Shown: positions 31,616 to 36,913 of the stretch, one piece after another
Layout: every line of letters begins with the position of its first letter
Position numbering within the stretch: the stretch's first letter is position 1
Assembly: GCA_046590195.1 (NCBI GenBank)
Contig: JBKJTP010000041.1
Location: forward strand, 1 to 36,913
Direction: 5' to 3'
Length of the DNA stretch: 36,913 nucleotides
DNA from: JBKJTP01 sp046590195
GTDB lineage: Bacteria; Bacteroidota; Ignavibacteria; Palsa-1295
Notes under the pieces: model-generated
What the model was told of the DNA's origin: nothing
The model's input: the letters and a program-made list of their open reading frames with translations, nothing else
Database searches by the model: none
Position numbers and translations under genes: made by a program

Positions 31616-32625
31616 TAATCGATCGCCAAGTTTGCTTCGTCTTCGATGAGTGCTTCCATCAGTCGCTCACGATAGATCGGGATGATACCAAGTTCTTCGA
31701 CGACAAGACCCGCTGCTCGGTTTGCAAGAACTGCTGCCTCTCGTAAATTTATTCCACATGCCATCGCAACTGCGAGAGTCGCGATGACGGTGTCGCCGGC
31801 ACCGGAGACATCGGCAACTTTCCGCGCACGAGTCGGAATAGAAAAAGAATGCGGCTCACCTTTTTCAAAAAGCAGCATTCCTTTTTCTCCGAGAGTCAGA
31901 AGAACATTGTCGGCTTGTAAGACGTCGAGCAATTTTCTTCCGGCGTGTTCGATCTCGGGCTCGGTGTTCATTTGAAGACTGAGCGCATCCTCGGTCTCTT
32001 TGCGATTCGGTTTAAAAACGGTGCAGCCTTTGTACTCGAAGAAGTTTTGAAATTTCGGATCGACGAGAACCGGTACGTTATTCTTTTTACCGATCTCGAT
32101 CACACGGCGAATGACAGAAGCTGTAACAACACCTTTGTTATAATCTTCGAGAATGATACCATCAAGCTGTCCGATGTTATCTTCGATCGCTGCAATCAAT
32201 CTGTCTTCAGTCTCTTGCGAGATGTCGTGCTTCTTCTCGTGATCGATGCGAAGCATCTGTTGTGAACCTGCGATGACACGTGTCTTCACAGTGGTTGGCC
32301 GTTCTTTGTCGGTGATGATACCCTCGAGCGGGAAGCCGAGATCGGCGAACAGTCCTTTGAGGACGAGACCTGATGTGTCGTCGCCGACAACACCGAGCAT
32401 GACGGGCGTGGCACCCAGTCCGTGGATGTTATGTCCAACGTTCGCTGCCCCGCCGAGTCGGGCCTGCTCCTCATGAATATCCAGGACCGGGACCGGCGCC
32501 TCGGGAGAGATCCGGTGGACCGCGCCGAACATGTAACGGTCAAGCATGAGATCGCCGACGACTGCCACGCGGGCAGCGCAAAAGGAGCTGGACAGGGCTT
32601 CGAGCCGTGCAGGACTGAAATTCAT
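31615..32625 (-). CDS. hldA: D-glycero-beta-D-manno-heptose-7-phosphate kinase
   Basis: The protein has 336 residues, a PfkB-family sugar kinase. Motifs are VVGDLMLDRYMFGAVHRISPEAPVPVLDI near 21 (with the RISPEAPVPV signature of RfaE1), GGAANVGHNI, VDPKFQNFFEYKGCTVFKPNRKE, and DVSGAGDTVIATLAVAMA with the catalytic Asp. It phosphorylates heptose-7-phosphate at C1 in the ADP-heptose route. Coupled to hldC and divergent from the polysaccharide operon. Confidence 0.93.
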   Translation of the reverse strand: MNFSPARLEALSSSFCAARVAVVGDLMLDRYMFGAVHRISPEAPVPVLDIHEEQARLGGAANVGHNIHGLGATPVMLGVVGDDTSGLVLKGLFADLGFPLEGIITDKERPTTVKTRVIAGSQQMLRIDHEKKHDISQETEDRLIAAIEDNIGQLDGIILEDYNKGVVTASVIRRVIEIGKKNNVPVLVDPKFQNFFEYKGCTVFKPNRKETEDALSLQMNTEPEIEHAGRKLLDVLQADNVLLTLGEKGMLLFEKGEPHSFSIPTRARKVADVSGAGDTVIATLAVAMACGINLREAAVLANRAAGLVVEELGIIPIYRERLMEALIEDEANLAID

Positions 32626-32843
32626 TATCGAGGGCTGAGCAGAATAGCTAGGACAAGTACTGAGAACGCCCCGAACTGCCGGGGTCAGCCGCTTTAACAG
32701 GCCCTATATATAGAAAGTCCCAAAATGAACCGCGGCGCGGACCGTCTGCCTGTCTGCGAGAAAAGGCACTTCGGGCTCACCTTGCGCCAGGGGGGAAGTA
32801 TTTGGAAATAGGAGGCGTTACCGGAAGGCCTCAAAACAGGGGG

Positions 32844-32895
32844 TGCTCGGCAATATCGAGACGTACTCGGCAATAACAGGTCGTACTCGTGCCGG
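32844..32895. repeat. Tandem 20-bp repeat in the hldA/wbpA divergent region
   Basis: TGCTCGGCAATA begins at 32844, TACTCGGCAATA at 32864, and a decayed third copy TACTCGTGCCGG at 32884, so the period is exactly 20 bp (two helical turns). It lies about 90-140 nt before the preferred ATG of the dehydrogenase gene. It could be a row of protein-binding sites. Confidence 0.65.
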
Positions 32896-32981
32896 GCGTT
32901 GCTTCTCGCTGATCGTTCTCAGCTCAGTTTCTCACAAAGCTTGACCCTGCGGATGTGACGACATCCGACGAAAGTCCACGA

Positions 32982-34355
32982 ATGACATCTCATAAAATAG
33001 CCCAGGATCTCGAGCAAAAGCTTCGTGACAGATCAGCCCTGATCGGCGTGATCGGTCTCGGATACGTCGGTCTCCCACTCGCGATCGAATTCGCGCGGAA
33101 GGGGTTCGACAGTGTCGGCATCGATCTCGACCCTCGCAAGATCGAAGCGCTTCAGGCGGGCAAGAATTACATCCAGGATATTTCCGACGAGCACGTTGCG
33201 GAGATGGTCAAGACCGGGAAATTCAAGGCCCAGCAGAATTACGATGGTGTCGGCACGTTCGACGTCATCTATATATGTGTACCGACGCCGTTCACGATCA
33301 ACAAGGATCCGGATATCGGTTACATCATATCGGCTAGCGAAGGCATCGCGAAAGAGCTTCGCCAGGGACAGCTCATAATATTGAAGTCGACCACCTTTCC
33401 GAACACCACGCAGGGCAGTGTCCAGCCAGTGCTGGAGGAGAAGGGAATGACCGTTGGCAAAGATTTCTTTCTTGCGTTCTCACCAGAGCGTATCGATCCG
33501 GGTAATCAGAAGTGGACGACCGCGAACACACCGATCGTTGTCGGTGGTGTGACACAAGATTGTACAGACCTCGCAGTGCTTGCGAACCAGCAGATCATCG
33601 AGCATGTCGTGCCGGTGAGTTCGCCGAAGGTCGCAGAGATGGAGAAGCTGCTCGAGAATATCTTCCGCTCGGTGAATATCGCGTTGGTCAATGAGCTTGC
33701 GAAGCTCTGCGATCGAATGGGTGGTATCAACATGTGGGAAGTGGTCGAGGCCGCTGCGACGAAGCCGTTCGGCTACATGCCGTTCTATCCGGGTCCGGGT
33801 ATTGGCGGACACTGTATCCTGATCGATCCGTTCTATCTGTCGTGGCAGGCGCGCGCCTACGACTTCGAAGCGAATTTTATTACGCTTGCAGCGGAGACGA
33901 ACGAGTCGATGCCATTCTATGTGCGTGACATGATCATGCGCGCAGTAGCCGATCTGCCGATCCGCTTCAAGGATGTGAAGATACTGTTCCTGGGCGTTGC
34001 GTTCAAGCGCGACGTAGATGATACGCGTCATTCACCTGCGATCCGCATCATGGAATTGCTGCAGGATAGTGGTGCGCAAAACCTCAGCTACAACGATCCA
34101 TTCGTTGCGGAGCTCACAGTCCAAGGGAAGAAGATGCAGTCAAAGGAGTTGACGGTTGATCTCCTCAAGAACGTTGACATCGTTGTGCTTACGACCGATC
34201 ACACGCAGTACGATCACAACATGATCATCGATAACTCTGAACTTGTGATCGATACGCGCAATGCGACGAAGCCCGTCAAGGATCCTGCTCGCCGTGCGAA
34301 GATCCGTCTTCTGGGATCGGGCGATAACGGATACGCCACACCTTCACAAGCGTAA
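32982..34355 (+). CDS. wbpA: UDP-N-acetylglucosamine 6-dehydrogenase-like nucleotide-sugar dehydrogenase (WbpA type)
   Basis: The preferred ATG at 32982 (MTSHKIAQDLEQ) gives 457 residues; GTG at 32955 is also open. The NAD-binding start is IGVIGLGYVGLPLAIEFARKGF, then VPTPF, LKSTTFPNTT, and the catalytic cysteine (Cys278) in GPGIGGHCILIDPFYL. The final domain has LGVAFKRDVDDTRHSPA. The dehydrogenase oxidises C6 of a UDP-hexose twice to a uronic acid. The WbpA branch acts on UDP-GlcNAc; sequence alone does not exclude UDP-ManNAc. It opens an operon with the epimerase gene 8 nt downstream. Confidence 0.88.
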   Translation: MTSHKIAQDLEQKLRDRSALIGVIGLGYVGLPLAIEFARKGFDSVGIDLDPRKIEALQAGKNYIQDISDEHVAEMVKTGKFKAQQNYDGVGTFDVIYICVPTPFTINKDPDIGYIISASEGIAKELRQGQLIILKSTTFPNTTQGSVQPVLEEKGMTVGKDFFLAFSPERIDPGNQKWTTANTPIVVGGVTQDCTDLAVLANQQIIEHVVPVSSPKVAEMEKLLENIFRSVNIALVNELAKLCDRMGGINMWEVVEAAATKPFGYMPFYPGPGIGGHCILIDPFYLSWQARAYDFEANFITLAAETNESMPFYVRDMIMRAVADLPIRFKDVKILFLGVAFKRDVDDTRHSPAIRIMELLQDSGAQNLSYNDPFVAELTVQGKKMQSKELTVDLLKNVDIVVLTTDHTQYDHNMIIDNSELVIDTRNATKPVKDPARRAKIRLLGSGDNGYATPSQA

Positions 34356-34363
34356 AACACATT

Positions 34364-35479
34364 TTGGGTCAAAAGAAGAAGATCATCCTTGTTGTCGGAG
34401 CGCGGCCTAACTTCATGAAGGTAGCGCCGGTCCTTGCAGAGCTTCGTGCAAATGCAAGCGAATTCGAGGCGATGCTCGTCCACACAGGACAGCATTACGA
34501 TGCGAACATGTCCGACATCTTCTTTTCCGATCTCGATATGCCGGCACCCGATCGTTTCCTTGGCGTGGGCTCCGGCTCGCATGCTGAGCAGACCGCGAAG
34601 GTGATGATCGAGATGGAGAAGCTTCTTGCTGAAGAGAAGCCAGATCTTGTGATGGTCGCTGGTGATGTGAATTCCACACTTGCTACAACGCTCGTTGCAG
34701 CGAAAGCGAACATTCCGCTCGCACACATCGAATCAGGCTTGCGCTCGTTCGATCGTGAGATGCCCGAGGAGATCAACCGCATTGTTGCTGATGAATTCTC
34801 TCGCTTCTGCTTTGTCACCGAAGCAAGCGGACTGAAGAATCTGAAGCATGAGGGGATCGCTGATGACAGAGTATTTTTCGTCGGCAACACGATGATCGAT
34901 AGCGTTGTCAAGTATCTTGACAAAGCACGTGTACGCTTTGGTGAGTGGGAGGCGAAGCAGGGGCTGAAGCGTCATGGCTTTGCACTTGTTACGCTGCATC
35001 GCCCGAGCAATGTTGATGACAAGACGAATCTAGCAAACTTGCTTGGCTTGTTCGAGTCGATGTCAGAGTTCATGGATTCGATCGTATTCCCGATCCACCC
35101 TCGTACCCTGAAGCAGATCGATGCATTTGGTTTGGGTGATAGGCTTCGCTCATTGAGCAAGGTGAAGATCATCGAGCCGGTCGGTTATCTCGATTTTCTT
35201 GCGTTGCAGGATGCTGCCGCTGTGATCCTCACAGATTCCGGTGGCGTGCAGGAAGAGAGCACTGCGCTTTCTCGCCCGTGCATTACGCTTCGTGAGAACA
35301 CCGAGCGTCCTATTACGATCGAGCAGGGCTCAAATGAGCTGATCGGTCTCGATATTCAAAAAGCTCTCGACTATGCTCGCCGCGCAGCGAAGGGCGAGTG
35401 GAAGTCCTCCAGTGTCCCGGAGTTATGGGATGGTAAGGCAGCATCGCGCATCGTCGCGATCGTAAAAGAGAATCTTTAA
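34364..35479 (+). CDS. wecB: Non-hydrolysing UDP-N-acetylglucosamine 2-epimerase family (WecB/WbpI type)
   Basis: The start is TTG at 34364, because no ATG precedes the conserved start KKIILVVGARPNFMKVAPV. The protein has 371 residues. Motifs are HTGQHYDANMSDIFF, VGSGSHAEQTAKVMI, AHIESGLRSFDREMPEEINR, TLHRPSNVD (His212), HPRT, and LTDSGGVQEE with RENTERPITI. It inverts C2 of UDP-GlcNAc or of a related UDP-diacetamido sugar acid. Beside a WbpA-like dehydrogenase, a WbpI-like function in making an amino-uronic acid is possible. It overlaps nothing and is 8 nt from the upstream gene. Confidence 0.9.
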   Translation: MGQKKKIILVVGARPNFMKVAPVLAELRANASEFEAMLVHTGQHYDANMSDIFFSDLDMPAPDRFLGVGSGSHAEQTAKVMIEMEKLLAEEKPDLVMVAGDVNSTLATTLVAAKANIPLAHIESGLRSFDREMPEEINRIVADEFSRFCFVTEASGLKNLKHEGIADDRVFFVGNTMIDSVVKYLDKARVRFGEWEAKQGLKRHGFALVTLHRPSNVDDKTNLANLLGLFESMSEFMDSIVFPIHPRTLKQIDAFGLGDRLRSLSKVKIIEPVGYLDFLALQDAAAVILTDSGGVQEESTALSRPCITLRENTERPITIEQGSNELIGLDIQKALDYARRAAKGEWKSSSVPELWDGKAASRIVAIVKENL

Positions 35480-35507
35480 TCCTTAGTTTTTTCGGCATAA
35501 GCCCACG

Positions 35508-36913
35508 ATGACATTGTCTCAACGCTCTATCTTTTATTCGGCGATGCTCGCTGTTCTTGCGCTTTGTGCAAGTACATCGAGCGCGCAGCTTACCGGCCCG
35601 GTCACGACCACCCCAACGCTGCCAACCACCGGCACGCTTGAGCGAGGCTTGCCAAGCTTTGATGCTTCGGCGATGATCACGGATGGCCCGGTCGATCCAG
35701 CCGAGTATCGGCTTGGTCCTGGCGACATGCTGCAGTTGCGTGTTTGGTCGGCAGTTGACCCCTCTCTCATGATGGTCTCGATCGACCAGAAGCTGCTCGT
35801 TCCGCGACTTGGTGAGTTCGATGCACGCAACAAAACGCTTGCGCAGATCACACAGGAGATCGAACAGGAGGCTTCACACTCATTTACAAAGCGTCCAGGC
35901 TCGACGAAGAATCTTACATCGGTCTCGCTCGTGCAACCACGCAAGATCCTGGTGACGGTAAAGGGTGAGGTTGAATCGCCGGGAGTGTATTCGCTGACGA
36001 GCGCGACGCGTGCAGCGCTCGCTGTTGAACTCGCAAAGAAATCGGAGACAAAGTCAGTGAACATCTCCGATCAGTCGATGCTTCGCGAGCTGGATCGCCA
36101 GGAGCGCGAGAAAGAGAAACTTCGCCCGTACTTCGGTAGCACGGAAGAGAAGAAGTATAGCGAGCGATACGTGGTTGTAACGCATAGCGATGGCAAGAGC
36201 GATCGTGTTGATCTTGTGCGCTATCAGGCTACGCGTGATCCGAAGTATTGTCCATTGCTTCGCGAGGGCGATGTGATCTATGTGCCGTTCCGCCGCGAAG
36301 TCGAGGGCTCTGTTGCACTCTTCGGAGCAATACGCGCACCCGGCTCCTATGAATTTGTCGAAGGAGATTCGCTCGTCGGCATGATCGCGAACGCTTATGG
36401 TGCAACGCCGAATGCCGATCTGACTAGTGTAGAGGTTACACGCATGGGCGCAAGCGGCGAAGACTTCATCACGAATAAGTATGACATTGCGAACGCCCAA
36501 CCTGGCTCCTCACGCGATGTGAAGCTTCAGAGCGGTGATCGAATCTTCTTACGCGAGCGCTCCGACATTCGTGAGCTCTCGCGAGTCATCGTGCGCGGCG
36601 AGGTCTTGCAGCCAGGCGTGTATCCTATTACACGCACCTCAACGAAGCTATCCGATATTATCGCACAGACGGGTGGCGTCACAGAGTTTGCTCATCTCAG
36701 CGGTGCGTATATCTCTCGAGAATTGACAAGTCGAGAGGAAGGGCTGACCCCTGAGGAAGAGCAGATGCGTTTGTGGCGCCTTGCCAACCTAGGTGTAGAG
36801 GACACGGCAAACTTCCGGTTGCAGACGATGGTCCGTACAGGCGATGTGAAAGTGGACATGGATCGTTTGCTCAAGAAGGGAGATAAGTCTGCTGACGTTT
36901 TTCTTCGCGATGG
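35508..36913 (+). CDS. Wza-like polysaccharide export protein with SLBB repeats, partial
   Basis: Open to the window end and cut there; 468 codons are visible. The ATG at 35508 gives a signal peptide (MTLSQRSIFYSAMLAVLALC, cleavage near SAQ at 27). The Poly_export domain starts at YRLGPGDMLQLRVW near 67. SLBB-type segments follow: VTVKGEVESPGVYSL near 150, LFGAIRAPGSYEFVEG near 274, and VIVRGEVLQPGVYPI near 365. Such proteins form the outer-membrane channel for capsule or exopolysaccharide. No lipobox is seen, unlike Wza, so it may be a soluble or beta-barrel-associated variant. It is third in the operon with the UDP-sugar genes, which supports a surface-glycan role. Confidence 0.88.
   Translation, partial: MTLSQRSIFYSAMLAVLALCASTSSAQLTGPVTTTPTLPTTGTLERGLPSFDASAMITDGPVDPAEYRLGPGDMLQLRVWSAVDPSLMMVSIDQKLLVPRLGEFDARNKTLAQITQEIEQEASHSFTKRPGSTKNLTSVSLVQPRKILVTVKGEVESPGVYSLTSATRAALAVELAKKSETKSVNISDQSMLRELDRQEREKEKLRPYFGSTEEKKYSERYVVVTHSDGKSDRVDLVRYQATRDPKYCPLLREGDVIYVPFRREVEGSVALFGAIRAPGSYEFVEGDSLVGMIANAYGATPNADLTSVEVTRMGASGEDFITNKYDIANAQPGSSRDVKLQSGDRIFLRERSDIRELSRVIVRGEVLQPGVYPITRTSTKLSDIIAQTGGVTEFAHLSGAYISRELTSREEGLTPEEEQMRLWRLANLGVEDTANFRLQTMVRTGDVKVDMDRLLKKGDKSADVFLRD

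Noticed and set aside
1..36913. CRISPR array, insertion sequence or prophage
   Set aside because: No regularly spaced repeats of 25-40 bp, no transposase or integrase, and no phage structural genes were seen.

Overview
The window looks like chromosomal DNA from a Gram-negative bacterium of the FCB superphylum (Bacteroidota, Chlorobiota, Ignavibacteria or Kapabacteria). This is inferred from a secreted protein ending in a Por/type IX secretion sorting domain, about six to eight small lipoproteins, outer-membrane functions (TamB, heptose activation, a Wza-like exporter), and start codons that mostly lack a Shine-Dalgarno sequence. A Kapabacteria-like lineage would fit, but the sequence alone cannot settle this. 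I see no tRNA, rRNA, CRISPR array, insertion sequence, prophage or transposase.

Layout: (1) 1-2080 holds the 3' part of rarA, a REP-like hairpin element, a Spy-like periplasmic protein and the SRP 4.5S RNA gene (ffs). (2) 2198-4189 is a secreted Asp-box protein. (3) 4190-5544 has no credible protein gene. It contains a strong sigma70-like promoter, about ten compact hairpins and three copies of GTGTGTGAATTC, and leads into an RNase E/G gene with a charged insertion in its S1 domain. (4) 7927-11279 has an S1-domain protein, a hotdog thioesterase, a zinc-ribbon protein and a DUF4412-like lipoprotein. (5) 11524-16987 has several small lipoproteins, a TPR protein with an internal duplication, ArfB and an ECF sigma factor. 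(6) 17642-21208 is a minus-strand run reading rsmA, a PAP2-family membrane protein, a GlcD-like FAD oxidase (coupled by ATGA) and a 72-residue protein. (7) 21264-24521 has tandem and inverted repeats around a HicB-like orphan and priA. (8) 24532-30798 has a TTHB210-like lipoprotein and a 1648-residue TamB-like protein. (9) 31097-36913 has hldC and hldA on the minus strand, diverging from a surface-polysaccharide operon: UDP-sugar dehydrogenase, UDP-GlcNAc 2-epimerase, and a Wza-like export protein that runs off the end.

Most genes are ordinary housekeeping or envelope functions. Several groups work together: SRP RNA, ArfB, S1 and RsmA in translation; TamB, lipoproteins, heptose activation and polysaccharide export in the envelope; RarA and PriA in replication restart. 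The best candidate for something undescribed is the structured, repeat-bearing 1.1 kb tract ahead of the RNase E/G gene, which I read as a possible autoregulatory leader or a separate large noncoding RNA.
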